This document shows positions 1-11,832 of a DNA stretch of 64,000 bases, piece after piece (position 1 is the first letter of the stretch; each line of letters opens with the position of its first letter). This DNA is from Neurospora crassa OR74A. Its lineage: Eukaryota; Ascomycota; Sordariomycetes; Sordariales; Sordariaceae. The notes beneath the pieces were generated by a model. That model made no database searches. It worked only from the letters and a program-made list of their open reading frames with translations, and was not told the DNA's origin. The position numbers were made by a program, and so were the translations under genes. The stretch spans positions 3,844,001 through 3,908,000 of the forward strand of contig NC_026502.1 in assembly GCF_000182925.2 (NCBI RefSeq), read 5' to 3'.

Positions 1-462
1 ACCCCAGCAGATAAGCTTGAAGCGGCCAGTCTTTGCGTCGGCCAGCCAGCCGAAGACGAGGGGCAGGGCATAAGCCAACATGGAGAAGGACTGAGTGACG
101 GCGTTGGAGGTACTCTGGCCCATACCGAGGGCACCGGCAGTCTGCTGGGTGCCACGGGCGGGAGCACCCCAACCGTTGCCGCCTTGGGGCAGGGGGCGGT
201 TGACATAGTTGCTGATAAGGGGCTGGACACCGTAGTACGACGCTCTCTCGCAGAACTCGATGATGCAAATCATATAAGCAATGATGGGCAGACTACCGGG
301 CACACGGCGGAGCGTGTCGAGCTCCTCCTGGGTAGGCTTGCCCTCATAGTCGTCCTCAATGGGGATGTGCTTCTGCGTGGTGCTGGCCGTGTTGTGCTTC
401 TCCAAGTCATAGTTGGAGCTGGCATCAGCGGCCACAATCTCTGCCGTAGCTATGTTTGCCAT
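1..462 (-). CDS. POT/PTR2-family peptide transporter, N-terminal part
   Basis: This is the first 154 residues of a proton-coupled oligopeptide transporter of the plasma membrane; the rest lies left of the window. A polar N-terminal tail of about 55 residues (MANIATAEIV...) leads into the first membrane segment. Residues 69-73 are E-F-C-E-R, the ExxER proton-coupling motif of the POT family, followed by ASYYG as in PTR2 proteins. Residues 138-151 (GWLADAKTGRFKLI) match the family signature between early helices, of the form G-x-x-AD-x-x-x-GR. The ATG at 462-460 is the first in frame and gives an open frame to the window edge with no intron seen. The family assignment is firm; which di- or tripeptides it carries cannot be told. 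Confidence 0.9.
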   Translation of the reverse strand, partial: MANIATAEIVAADASSNYDLEKHNTASTTQKHIPIEDDYEGKPTQEELDTLRRVPGSLPIIAYMICIIEFCERASYYGVQPLISNYVNRPLPQGGNGWGAPARGTQQTAGALGMGQSTSNAVTQSFSMLAYALPLVFGWLADAKTGRFKLICWG

Positions 463-3400
463 GTGTTAGTTTGGTGATTCAAGATTGCTTGGGATGGTCA
501 TGGCTTGGTGAAGAAAGAAGCTGAAGATGAGAAGCGACCAGGAGGGAAATTGATGCACTCGGGGTGATCCAAAGTAACACTCGGGACGGAATCGGCACGT
601 CGTAAGCAACAGCATATGTATGTATGTATAATGCATACATATGGGAACATGGAAAGGACACATACCCATTGTGGACTTTTGGTGTTGTTGTTATCTCGTG
701 AACTGTCTCCAGTCGCTCCAGTAAGAAAAAAATTCAACCCTCTGGCCTCTGGTAAGGGCAGGGGAGGGGGAGGAGACTGAGAGGACAGTGAATATGGAGA
801 GAGCCTGCCTGTCGACGACCGTTGAGCTGCCTGCCTGACCGGTCACAGACTGCGACTCGAATGAGATGAACAAGAGTCCGTTCTTGTCGAGGAGACTCGA
901 AATGGGGAGAAGGGTCACGAAGAAACTGGGGAAGCAGCCATGGACTCGACGCGGGGGCGTGGCCGAGTTAAAAACGAGACCAAGTCATGTCCTTGAGCAG
1001 AGCAGAGTCACATCGGGAGCACGCGACCACGAGGGCTGGAAAGGGAAAGCCAGGAAGGACTGCGGGGCGACAGAGGGAATGAAGGAAGGCGTGAAGCAGA
1101 AAAGAGGATATTGTCAGCACTGTCAGCAAGCACACCACCGCGAGACGAGATCCATGTGTGGGAAGGAGACGAGGGAGACCACCGACAACCGTGGGATGTC
1201 CCTGATTCCCGGGGGCTTGGCAGGTGGTCGAAAGTGGTTCCTCCGCAATCCTCCTTCCTTGTACGGCATGAAGCACCGTAGCGGACTTTCCACTGGCTCG
1301 ACTGGCAGCGCCGATTCTGGAGGCCGTTTTGTCTGTTTCGCAAGCACGCAAGCCCTTATCGTGGACAAAGTCGCCTTTTCACCGACAATCAGTCGACTGG
1401 TCTTCGGGCCTGTCCCACCCAACGGAGGCAAGATTGACAAATCACACACCAGACAGCCGGGAACCACTTGCCGTGTACCTCCCAGGCCAGCCGGTGCTGG
1501 GGGGAGCCAGAGGAGCCAAAAAGATGCCAGCGTGGACCCGTGAAACCCGTGGTCTGCTGGGTGGAGCCCGTGGATGGATACTGTATGGATAACGAATCCC
1601 GAGGTTGGTCCAGGTTCGACTCGTTTTTCTGCCGGCTTTGCAATACGACTTGTTTGTTGCCTCCCTCATCACCGTTGATGAGGCTCCAGATCTCGGAGAT
1701 GGGCGTGGCAATGGATCAATGTGTCCTCTGAAGGGCGTTTGTCCCACTCGTTCCATGACTGACTTGTGACGCATTGACGAATGCAAATACATATTCAAGG
1801 GAACACTGCTATACACGCGACAGCCGCACGCACACCCAAATTGCTCGCATAATAGCGTAGGGCATGCTTTGTGCAACACAGTCAGAGTGGCCGCGCCGGA
1901 CACTAGGTCACTACACTATATCCACACTTGTCGGCCGACCATCGCTCACTCGCACTGGACGGGATGTGAGGTGTCTACCTTATCACTGACATGGCTGATT
2001 TGATGCTGTCGCATTTGCTGGGGTACAGTTCCGTATACTAGTACGCATAGGGCATGCCGCCATGAGCTTATTCCTGCGTTGGTATCATGAATATGGAAGG
2101 TGTCAGGTTGGGGGTTGTCGCCACTCGCAAATAACCCAACCATCTTACATCAACTATGATGTGTGCGATATTCCCTATCGCGGGGTGATACTGACCTAAG
2201 GGCGGGTTGGGCAAACCTGAAAAGCGGGAACACAACACACCATCCGGAAACACAGCGGACGTTGTTTACCTCTACCTCTACCAGACGCAAATTCCGACTT
2301 GTTGCGTCACGAAGCGCTACGTGCGCTACGTCCCCTAGTGTACCTACTTCTTCAGGGGCAAAGGGCGCTACTGCACGATGGCTTCTTTGTTAGTTCGTTC
2401 AATGCCGGCCGGCCGGGAGAATACGTCCATGTAACGTCGTCTCCGCTTGGCAGATCCACTTTGTTCTTTGAGGCTGCCTCGGCTGCATCTCTTCCATGGT
2501 ATTGGACAGGGAGGGACATTTCCCTCTCACACACAATTGCCTCTTTTCCAGTGACTTGCATTCGACATGTCCGTCATGCCCGAATTTCCACACACACACG
2601 ATAAATCCGTTCATCCCATCTTTTTCCGCCTGTGATTGATGATTTTGCGTTGGTGAGACCGACAGTCAGTGGATACAGATAATGGTTGTCAGCCCTAACA
2701 CCGATCTTCGACCCTGTAATTTAACCATTATCTCGGTGCCTGTATCGGCTCTGATTTATGTCGTCCGACCATCTCCAAGAGAGAATAGCATTGACGACGG
2801 GAGTACGGGGTGTGATTTGTTGTATTCCAACACAACAGGCATGTGCACTAAAGTGTGAGCAAGGGATCCGGTCGGTACCGCGCGCCGGTCACGGCAGCAG
2901 CAGCGGTTTCGGCGGCAGTTCTCCAGAATGGAAGTGGACGGGAAGCCAAGACAATCCCAACAACCAACACCGGGGGACCCTTTTTCTACCTCTCATCAAA
3001 ACTAATCGGTCCTTCCATTCGCCGCGGCGGGAGGTCGACAGAAGCAAGACGATTAAAAAGGCTTCATCAGTCACAGTCCAGTCCAGTCCCAATGGAGCGT
3101 GTCGCCCAAAGAAGACGATAATGATGATGATGATGATGATGATTGACTGTGCACGACATCATTGATTGCCATGTCAATCAAACTACGTAACAGTATTCTG
3201 TCTATCGATAACCTTCTTCGAGATCTTCGCTTCCCCAACTTTTTTTTGTGCGCATCCTCCCGAACCCTTCCCCGAGGGCCCCATATCAACCAATGCGACG
3301 GCGGCAAATACCATGAAGAAGAATCATCCTCCCGACTCCACCCACTCACTTCAATATGATCTCAAATCACCAGTCCACAAGGGTCCTGCGGACTGCCCCG

Positions 3401-4902
3401 GGCACTCATGGTCCGTCAGTCCCTCTCGGGGTTTAATGTATGTAGTGTGGTGTATGTACCTTTGCCGTCCATTACATAACAGCGGTCTTCGTTCCGTCGA
3501 CATGACGTCGGGTGTACACGGTCCTACGCGGTCCTCATCGGTTACAGAGCACATGGCGCGGAATTACTTAGTGTACACTACATGTGTAGACACAGCCAAC
3601 GTTTTTGTCGTTCTCCATCCATCAAAAATGCCAAGACAACTTTTAATTCGCAGCAGCAGCAGCAGCAGCAGCAAAACACCAAAAGCAATCGCGTGGTGAT
3701 CGATGTTCCATCCATCCATGTTTACATTCTGTCGCTGTTGTTCGTTGTCGAAATAAGCTTTTTTCCCCCCGAACAACTAATTTCCATTGCCACGCCACTA
3801 CCATACGTTATCTATCAAAAAGCTTCTAGTCGCCAAAAAAAAAGAAAGAAAAAAAAAGAAACCTTCCAATACTTCCCTCCCTCCCCTCCCGACGGGACAT
3901 TTTCTTTCTTGGCTTCCGTTGCGGGCCGCGCGGCGTGACAGCTTCAAGCTGAGCCAGCCTTACCTTATCTTCGCGCCGCACAAAAGTCTAGTGCATCACA
4001 ATGATCCCAACCCATCCATCCCGCTCCCGCTTCCCGTCTCCCCGTCTGTCTGCATCGAAACATCGAACGATCGCGACTATCGAACGAACGCAGGGCGAGA
4101 TCCGGGGGGAGCCAAGACCTTGGCATGGCGCCCTGAGCGATAACGAACGATGATCACCAAGACGAACCGAAACCGTCCAGTCGTCCTTCAGGTCCGTTCT
4201 CGGATCTCAGCTGTTTACATACACTACATGCCATCTGGACCATCAACACCTGCGGGCTTTCGCTTTGATCATCCCCCCGCCAGGAAGGTCCCCCTGTGGT
4301 ACATAGGGCTTAGATCCGGGAACTAAGGCAGGGCAGCTAGTTGTTTTGTACAGTATCAACGGGGGGAACCAACACGACGGATAGGTCCATTGGTACATCC
4401 AACTCCGCTGATTAACATCCAGCAGGCATGTGAGTCACCGGGCACCATCTGGAGTTCCAAGCCCAGATGCAAACTCCAGGCACATACATGCAACTAAGAC
4501 ATGGAGGATCATCTGCCCTGTCTCCATGTGGCACTCCATCCTCGGCCACGCGACAACATGCAGGAACAGACAAGGAAGGATGTATTCATCGTGGACACTG
4601 TATACACGCTGATCAGGCATCATGGACATGGAGATGGGATGTTGGACATAGCATTAGGTGAAAGAGGCTCCTACGGCTTTTCTGATCCTCCATGGTGTTG
4701 CACCTCATAAACATTACACCTCGACTGCCCGACATCGGAGGACACCAAACATCTCGGCATCCCAAAGGGCCCGAAACCCACCCATCGCTCCTGACTGGCT
4801 AAAATAAACACTACGGGATACTAGTAACATCATGCTAACTTTGGCCAAGTGTTTCCCTCACACTTGACAGGTCGGCAGTCAACCGTCAAACAGCCAAGAC
4901 GT
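463..4902. other. Long intergenic region upstream of the peptide transporter
   Basis: About 4.4 kb lies between the transporter start and the protease stop. No frame here has a recognisable domain, and the longest open frames (for example 866-1543 and 3166-3699) have no family features. The region holds a CAG run at 3651-3673, an ATG/GAT triplet run near 3119-3142 and A-rich stretches near 3835-3860. It probably contains the transporter promoter and a long 5' leader on the minus strand. A non-coding RNA cannot be excluded. Confidence 0.5.
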
Positions 4903-6450
4903 CTACAACTGCTTGGAAGCCCACCCCAGACTCGGCGAGTCGCCCCCCTTGAACACCACATACGCCGCCTTGAGCGCCACATCGCCAAAGATGTTGATGC
5001 CCACATCGCTGCTAGTCTGCAGGCCACCAAAGCACGTCTCGCCGTCGTCCGTCACCGGCCCATAGTTGATGAAGCGACCCGGGATCGTGATCGTGGCTTC
5101 GTCCGTCACTCCGAACGTGAAGTCCGGTGCCTCGGTCGAGCAGGGGAACACATACCCACCGTACGACTGGCTGTTGGTGGCGCCGCGAATCTGCCCGTAG
5201 TACGCCCGCAGGATCGAGTCGGGCACGTACATGAGCGTGGTGCCCGTGTCGGCAATGTTGGTGATGGACTGCGAGACGAAGGGCGAGGAGCCAACTTGGT
5301 AGCCCGTCGAGGTCCAGGTCCAGTAGCCCGGGTTGGTGTTGACGGGCACGTAGGTAATGTCGCCTGTGTGTTTGGCGGGGTCGATGAAGCCGAAGTCGTA
5401 AGTGCCGGCTGTTTGAAACGAAGGGTTGTCAGTAACGGAACAAAGATAAGCTCAGATCATCGACATGCTTGTTCGGATAGGGTCGCCGAAATCCGGTCAG
5501 ATGGCGTGTCTCCGGTTTCGGAACCCCGGATTGCTGGAGCTCCCTGAACTTCCCCATATTTCTCCGAGGGCTGACGACGTGTGATCTAGTCCAACCGAAC
5601 CAATTCGAGTCAAACGAAAAAGGGAAATCAACTTACAAGCTTCATACTTCAGATCCGCCGCAAACAACGGCTGGTCCAACTGGCCGATCGCATTCTCGAA
5701 CCACGTCTTCTGCTGCCTCGGCCTGACGGTATTCAGGCTACCGAACGCCAACCCAACCAGCCCATCGATAGACGTCTCAGCCGTGAAGCTCTGGCTCACT
5801 TGCTGCGCCGTCTCGACTGCCTGGTTGCTAACCACCAAGCCTCCGATGGTCACCTTATCCAGATAGACCTGGCCCTTGGATGACGACCCGTCGCCATAAG
5901 AGATATCCCAAGAGGCGCCGTTAACCCGCTTGGCCGTGGATGACTTGCTGGGGTTATAAATTGTGTGGCCGGCTCTCTGGCTGGAGGGAAGGGAGTTGGA
6001 GAAGACCCAGAGGTCCGAGGAGCCCGTGTCGAAGTCGAGGTTCAGGGTCTGCGCGGGGGTGCCAATGGAGACGGGGGTGATGTAGGCCGAGTCGGATTGG
6101 TCAATGGGGGCGGCGGTTGCGGAGCCTTGGTCTCTTCGGGCGTTGGCGGTCGTGTTGGCATAGTTGTGGACTTCCTCGACTGAAATGCCGAGGTGGTTGG
6201 CGACGGCTTGGACGAGGTGGTCGGGCACGGGGGCGCCGTACTTCAGGTAGGTCTTGTAGACGGAGAGGGCGCCGTTGAACTTGTGGAAGCGGGGGTTCTT
6301 CTGCTGGGGCAGCGTGATTTTGCGGCCGCTGACTGGCAGTTCCGGCTCCCGAGCCTCGATGACGGTGCTGCCGATGCGCGGGGGCAGGGCAGCCCCAAGG
6401 CCGGCGGAGGCAAGGAGGGTGGTGAGAAGAAGGTTGGTGAGGGCGACCAT
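4903..6450 (-). CDS. Secreted pepsin-like aspartic protease (A1 family, endothiapepsin type)
   Basis: This is an extracellular acid endopeptidase. Two exons, 6450-5637 and 5408-4903, flank a 228-nt intron (donor GTAAGT, acceptor CAG) and encode 439 residues, the usual length of a fungal pepsin zymogen. A signal peptide occupies about residues 1-22. The propeptide ends near the dibasic RR at 105-106. The first catalytic Asp is D141 in DFDTGSSDLWVF; the second is D325 in ADTGTTLMYVP. The spliced junction reads EASGTYDFGFID, the conserved stretch of endothiapepsin and penicillopepsin, which supports the intron call. The C-terminus has the expected FGDVALKAAYVVF core. A TATA-like box lies about 90 bp upstream. 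The class is certain; substrate preference is unknown. Confidence 0.93.
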
Positions 6451-6538
6451 GGTGACTAACGATGCTTGTGATACCTGGATCTCTACGGCGCTGAGGGCTG
6501 GCTGCTGAGTGTGTTCCTGGAGCGAGGGACCTCTCTGG

Positions 6539-6545
6539 TTTTATA
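6539..6545 (-). promoter_or_regulatory. TATA-like box of the aspartic protease gene
   Basis: The minus strand reads CATATAAAACC about 90 bp upstream of the protease ATG at 6450. This is a sensible distance for a TATA element of a regulated secreted-enzyme gene. It is called on sequence and position only. Confidence 0.5.
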
Positions 6546-9500
6546 TGATGACCATCACGAGGGAAGCGAGCAAAGAAGTCATATGAAAACCAGGAAAGAA
6601 GAACCTACCAAAAGAGGAAGGAGGCACTTCTTGGAAGGTGACTGTGGTTGACTGCCGGGGTTCGAAGCTTATCTATGTGACCTCAACCTCAACATGATCC
6701 AGTCACGGAAGCTCCCTCTCACATGTGCCTTTCGGTCCGCACTTTCTTTAGTGTACCGCAATATCTCCAGGCACTCCGTCATGTCGAATTTATCCCCACG
6801 CTTTTCGGCGCCAATTACACCTCGAATAGAGACCTGCAGGCCGAAACCCCACGTAGCATCCAGACACAGCAAAACAAGGTAATTGGCTTGTATAGCGTGG
6901 GGATAAATCCGGACATGGGTGATATTCAGGGGTACCAAGCTTCTTGCCAGGACAAAGCCTGGAGAAACAAGTAACCGCTCGGTCAATCCAGCCAACTAGG
7001 GAGTACAACCCTCTAACCACCAGGGTATTACACGTGTGACTTGCAAAAGAACTCTTTCTTCAGCACTCGCTTTGAGGATGGCTCGATGGATAGGTAGGTG
7101 TGATGTAGGTAGTAGGTATGTGGGACACTTGTTAATTATCCTCCTCTTTAATTCGGTTTGGACCAGTAGGACCGCCGGAATCCCCATCTGTTCGAAGTTG
7201 CAGGGTTTCGCGCTAACAAAAGCTCAAGCTAAGATTTGTCTGCAAAACACAATTTCCAAGGTTCACACCGCCTCGGTTAAACACAAGAAACGGGACTAAC
7301 GAATGGATTGAAAACCCCTGTACATGATGCGAGCTGTTGAAGAAAGATGTCTCAACAAGGCGGGATGTGGGAGGGAGCTGCATTACACTAGAAGAGAAAC
7401 CTAAGTTGAGTCTAGACAGACAAGACATGACAGACATGAAGTCAACAAGTCTTGGTAGTTTCCCGAACGAGAGCGATTGGATACTAGCTGAAAGAGTGTT
7501 TCTCGCTTCTTGTAAAAGCCGCCTTGGCGGGATCCCTTTACGTCGCAGCCTGAGCCGCAATGTCATCTCTTGGCTGTCTCTTGGCTGTGAGGCTCTCGTT
7601 TCCTTACAACGGCTGCAGAAATATAAGAGTGAGGTTACACATATCGCGCGTGTCTGAATCGACGACGGTTGAAGAATCAGCACTACAGTACACTTTACCT
7701 AAACATGGTGGCGGCCTGCCGTGGCGGTACTTTTTAGTGTCGGGATGAGTGGATGAAGGCGCCCGCCCGCGCCGTTTTCTGTCACGGTCACTTCTGCTGT
7801 CCAACAATCAATAAATAAATCAATCAATCGCGCACCAGCGAGTCCTACACACCTTCTTTTTGAGGAATTACTGCTAGCCATTAAACCTGTCCTCCGCGCC
7901 ACCTTTCTTGACTGGCTCAGTTTGATTCGATGGCTTGCATGAAAAAGGTTGAATGATACGCCGATAATCACAATTGGCGAGGCACCTCCATTGCCTATCG
8001 TTGCCGCGTTCCGATTTGGTTGAAGTTGGTTGAAGGTGGTTGGTTGGCTGATTTGAGGCGAAAGACGTTACATGAATGACAGACGGCAATTAAAGCCATC
8101 AACAACCAACCCATGGACGATGGTCAGATGCGCACGACTTCAAGGTTACATGGAGTTACTACTAGGTTACACAGCCGGAGAATGTCTTGATGAATACGTG
8201 ATTTTGCGCAATGTTAGGATGTGGATGCCAGCAGTGAGCATGCCCGTCCCATCGCCAGTCAACTAAGAAGCTTCAAGTTCATGCCTTTCAGCGTCGAGCG
8301 GCTGAGCGCGCGAATTGTTGGCACCACGCCTTCATCATCTGTGGCAGCACAGGAAAAGACAGAAAAACAAAAGTAGAGAGCAAGGCAGCAGGCATCAACG
8401 TGGTTGTTAGGGGGGGGTTCTTTCTGGTGTTCCTTCCAGGGTTTCGGAGTTGTGTTTCTAATCGAGACAGAGAAGACAACAACCTACGATGGAAGCTGAA
8501 GTGTGTGTGTGATCGAGCGAGGAACCAAGCCCGGGCAGCCGGCATGAACTGAACTGCCCAAACTGGACTGGACTGGACTAAAACCTTCCCACCTAGTTAT
8601 GCGGCTGGCGACAGGAGTCGGATAGACACCGGGCTACCTCCACGCAGAAGTCAATGGAAAAGATTCCACTTCGGCTCGGTCGGTGTCCTCCGAGGAAATT
8701 GACCGTGTCTTTTTTTTTTTTTTTTTTTTTTTTTTGTTTCGGCAAGCGGCTTGAACTGGAAGGTGCATTGAACGTGGGCATCACTGACTCGCGTAACCGG
8801 TCGGTCTCGCTTGAAGTTGAAGTGGGGGAAGGAGCAACGAGATGATTTGGATTGACGCCATCCGAAGTTCGCGCTTCATCACGGGGGCATCACCTACCAT
8901 AACTCCCTCCTTCCTAATAAGAATAACATCATCATCTATCGATCCAATTGCTTGCGAAATCACCTCCAGATCTAGATCCAGATCCAATCGCCTCATTGCC
9001 CTACCGCTAATCGCCATACCTCAGCTACTATGGTAGGTACCCAAGCCCTCTTCCCTCATCTTCCGTTGCAAATCCGGTAAATGGCGCTTCATACTACCCT
9101 CGTACTGTACGTATCACGACAACAACAAGCGATGCATGGATTCCGCCTCCATATTACCTTCTCAACACGTGGGGCTTTTTTGGTTTGCTCCGGCAGATCA
9201 CCAACGGACGATGGCGGTAAGTCGGTATCAGCGCATGAATGATGATGACTGATGTCTGTATTAAAGTTGAGGTCTGTGTGCAATGAGGCTTGCTTGGTGG
9301 CTGGTGGGTGGCTGGGTGGCTTGACCATTGAAAGAAGTGAGATCAACGATGTGATGATGATGCGCCGCGGTTGACAGGTTGAATGAAGATCTCGAATCTC
9401 GGCCCTTCCAAAGTTCCACTGGACCACTTGACGATCACGGCACCTACCTACTATTTGTAGGTAGGCTCGTAGGTACACTACGTAGGTAGGTAAGCTACAT

Positions 9501-10276
9501 TAGAACTGCACTCCCAAATCATACCTATCTGACCTCTCTTATTCCCTCCCGAGTCGTTATTCCCAAGCGACCGATATGTACCTACCAGATTCAGCAGGTC
9601 TCTTCACACGAGCAGTCGAAAGACGCCATTCGGAGACATCAGTCTTGCAACCTCTTATACCCGGGCGCCTGTCCCCTCCGCAAAACGAACAATTGCGACA
9701 TAAACTGGAGAGATACATAACGTGAATCACGCAATCTATTCGCGACATTCTGAAAGTCCGACCGAGGAAGATACGTTGTCGATAGGATTCAGCGGGGTGC
9801 GGGCAAGCGGACGATCCCCAGTCTCGGTAGGCCGCCCGATACGCCTATGAGCCATGCTCATGTTTCCTACCCCTACCGGTCGGGATGCAGATCATGATAA
9901 GTTGGCTACACACAATGGAGATGTTTTTAGTCCATTCTGATCGGTTGGCGATTGAATCATGATTGATAATTTCAGCTTGTCATGCCGACTAGACCAGACT
10001 AGACTACCCCGCGGTTGCTGCTCTTGAGGCCCGACTGGTTCGGTCGTGAGAGTGGCAGGTGTGAAGGAATTTGGTTGACGTAAACCTAACGCATGGAAAG
10101 CAAATCTAACTCGTTTGTGAGGTGGAAACATCCCGTGCTCACCATTGCCATCGGGGACAACAAAATGCCCACGGAAGCGAAGGAAAATCAACAGAACTAT
10201 GCACATAGTTCGAAACTGGAGAAAATCGAAGAAAGAGAAAGTAAAAAAAAGGAAACATCACGATTGAAAAAGCGAC
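6546..10276. other. Intergenic region between protease promoter and tRNA-Asn
   Basis: About 3.7 kb without a recognisable gene. The longest frames (7213-7683 minus and 7337-7657 plus) are mutually antisense and have no domain. The region holds a T26 run, TAGG-type microsatellite near 9474-9492 and short purine/pyrimidine runs. It presumably includes protease upstream sequence and spacer. Confidence 0.5.
8710..8735. repeat. Poly-T tract (26 T)
   Basis: An uninterrupted run of 26 T on the plus strand within a non-coding interval. It has no neighbouring coding frame. Confidence 0.9.
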
Positions 10277-10285
10277 AAAAAAAAA
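10277..10285 (-). terminator. RNA polymerase III terminator of tRNA-Asn
   Basis: The minus strand carries a run of nine T starting 20 nt past the tRNA 3' end, the normal Pol III stop signal. Confidence 0.8.
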
Positions 10286-10305
10286 GTGACTTCGGTTCTT
10301 GCAAC

Positions 10306-10379
10306 CTCCCTCGGTAAGGATCGAACTTACAGCCTCCAGATTAACAGTCTGACGCGCTAGCCAATTGCGCCACGAGGGA
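10306..10379 (-). tRNA. tRNA-Asn (anticodon GTT)
   Basis: A 74-nt cloverleaf can be folded by eye on the minus strand. The acceptor stem pairs TCCCTCG (5') with CGAGGGA (3'), followed by discriminator G. The anticodon loop is CTGTTAA, giving GTT for asparagine. The T arm is GTAAG-TTCGATC-CTTAC, with a good B box. No intron is present. A T9 terminator follows. Confidence 0.97.
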
Positions 10380-10874
10380 ATCGAATTGCCAACCAATCCG
10401 TGTTGTTGTTGGTTTGGTGGGCCAGATCATGCGTCTATGTAGGCCACCATGAAAGACCTCTTCCCAAGATGCACCCATATGATAAGTGCCATTGCTCAAT
10501 ATATTGACATCTCGCAACACCCTTCTTCATCCACCACAGGAATCTCTTTTTTTTTTCTCTCCCTTTCAACTTCATACATAACTATCCACCTACCTACCTA
10601 TCTAGTCATGTTCGCGATTGATATGTTCTCTGCCTCCCTGCCTCTCTGCCTCCCGCTGCTGCTGCTGCTGCTGCTGCTGCCGCTGCTGTCTTGGTTACTT
10701 ACCCGATTGAATTGACTAGTAAGCCATCGACATTTGCACACCAGTGTGGTGTGGTGTGGTGTGGTGCTTAAGAATAGTAGATAGTCACGTTCAGCTGCCG
10801 CTGGTACCTCTATCGTAGGTAGTATCAGATCCCCGAGGAACTCGATATCCAGGCAGGTAGAAGGGAAAAAACAG

Positions 10875-10903
10875 AAAAAAAAAAAAAAAAAAAAAAAAAA
10901 AAA
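10875..10903. repeat. Poly-A tract (29 A)
   Basis: An uninterrupted run of 29 A on the plus strand in non-coding sequence. Confidence 0.9.
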
Positions 10904-11409
10904 CATGATCGCGCCAGGCCTGCCCGCCTGGTAAAGGTTTTCTTATTGTCACCTCTTATTGATGTTTCGCGGTCACCACCTACCATAGTCAAACCACCTG
11001 TGGAATGCGCGAAGCGATATATACCTCTGGATTAGAATAGTACGTCCTACACAAGTCTACATGCTAAGAATTCAAGGCTACTTCTTCTTCTTCTTCTGCT
11101 TCTTGGCTACAACCACGTAAGCAATACAATACCACCGCCGAAGCAGACGAGAAAGGGTTTCCAGCTTTCCAGCCGTCTCAGCAGCTAGGTGTCACAGGGA
11201 TCGATCGATTCATAACAACACGCTCGCTCGCTCACTCACGCACTCACTCACTCTACGACCGACCGACCGACCGACGATTGAATTTGTTTCCCCTTTAGGA
11301 AAAAAAAAAGCCTGTCATTCGTTGTATTGGTAATGATTCCCGCTTCTTTCTTTCATTCTATCTTTCATCTCGTCTCAGACCTCCCCTCTTTTCCTCCATC
11401 CCACCGAAA

Positions 11410-11445
11410 CCCCCCCCCCCCCCCCCCCAAAAAAAAAAAAAAAAA
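11410..11445. repeat. Composite homopolymer C19 followed by A17
   Basis: Nineteen C run directly into seventeen A on the plus strand, about 390 bp downstream of the striatin stop codon. On the striatin-sense strand this is T17 then G19. Confidence 0.9.
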
Positions 11446-11832
11446 GCAAATTGGAAACAATATCCGCTTGATGCTCATCCATGTTTAATGTGACGTGGTA
11501 TAGCTAGCAATGATGGAGGAACAAAAAAAAAGGAAAAAAAAAAAGACGACAAAGGAAACGGCGGCGCGGCTCCGGCCGGGAAAACGCAATGAGCGTATGT
11601 GTGATACATACTAACAGGGCAAGGAGGAAGAACCCCCTCCCCCCAAAAAAGAAGAGGATGCAGTGATAAAAGTAAGCAGCTAATAAACAATACCCCCCCT
11701 ACTCCCATCTCCCACTCCCCCCAAAATAGGAATTCATTATACACAATGGGCCGAAAAGGAAGAGGCCCAAGTCATACATCCTCATCTTCTCTCGGATCGT
11801 GACACAGACGGCAACTACTACTACTACTACTA

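Larger units (their letters stand above)
10380..11832. other. Intergenic region 3' of striatin, rich in simple repeats
   Basis: About 1.45 kb with no gene seen. It contains CTG triplets near 10657-10687, GTGTG-type repeats at 10744-10766, an A29 run, GACC tetranucleotides near 11257-11274 and a C19A17 tract. The left part is upstream of tRNA-Asn. The right part is downstream of the striatin stop and probably holds its 3' untranslated region. Confidence 0.5.

Noticed and set aside
866-1543. 225-codon plus-strand open frame
   Set aside because: No domain, basic low-quality composition, and equally long antisense frames overlap it.
3166-3699. 177-codon plus-strand open frame ending in polyserine
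   Set aside because: The end is the CAG triplet run read as Ser; no homology features or splice context.
7213-7683. 156-codon minus frame in the protease-tRNA spacer
   Set aside because: Overlapped by an antisense frame of similar length and no recognisable motif.
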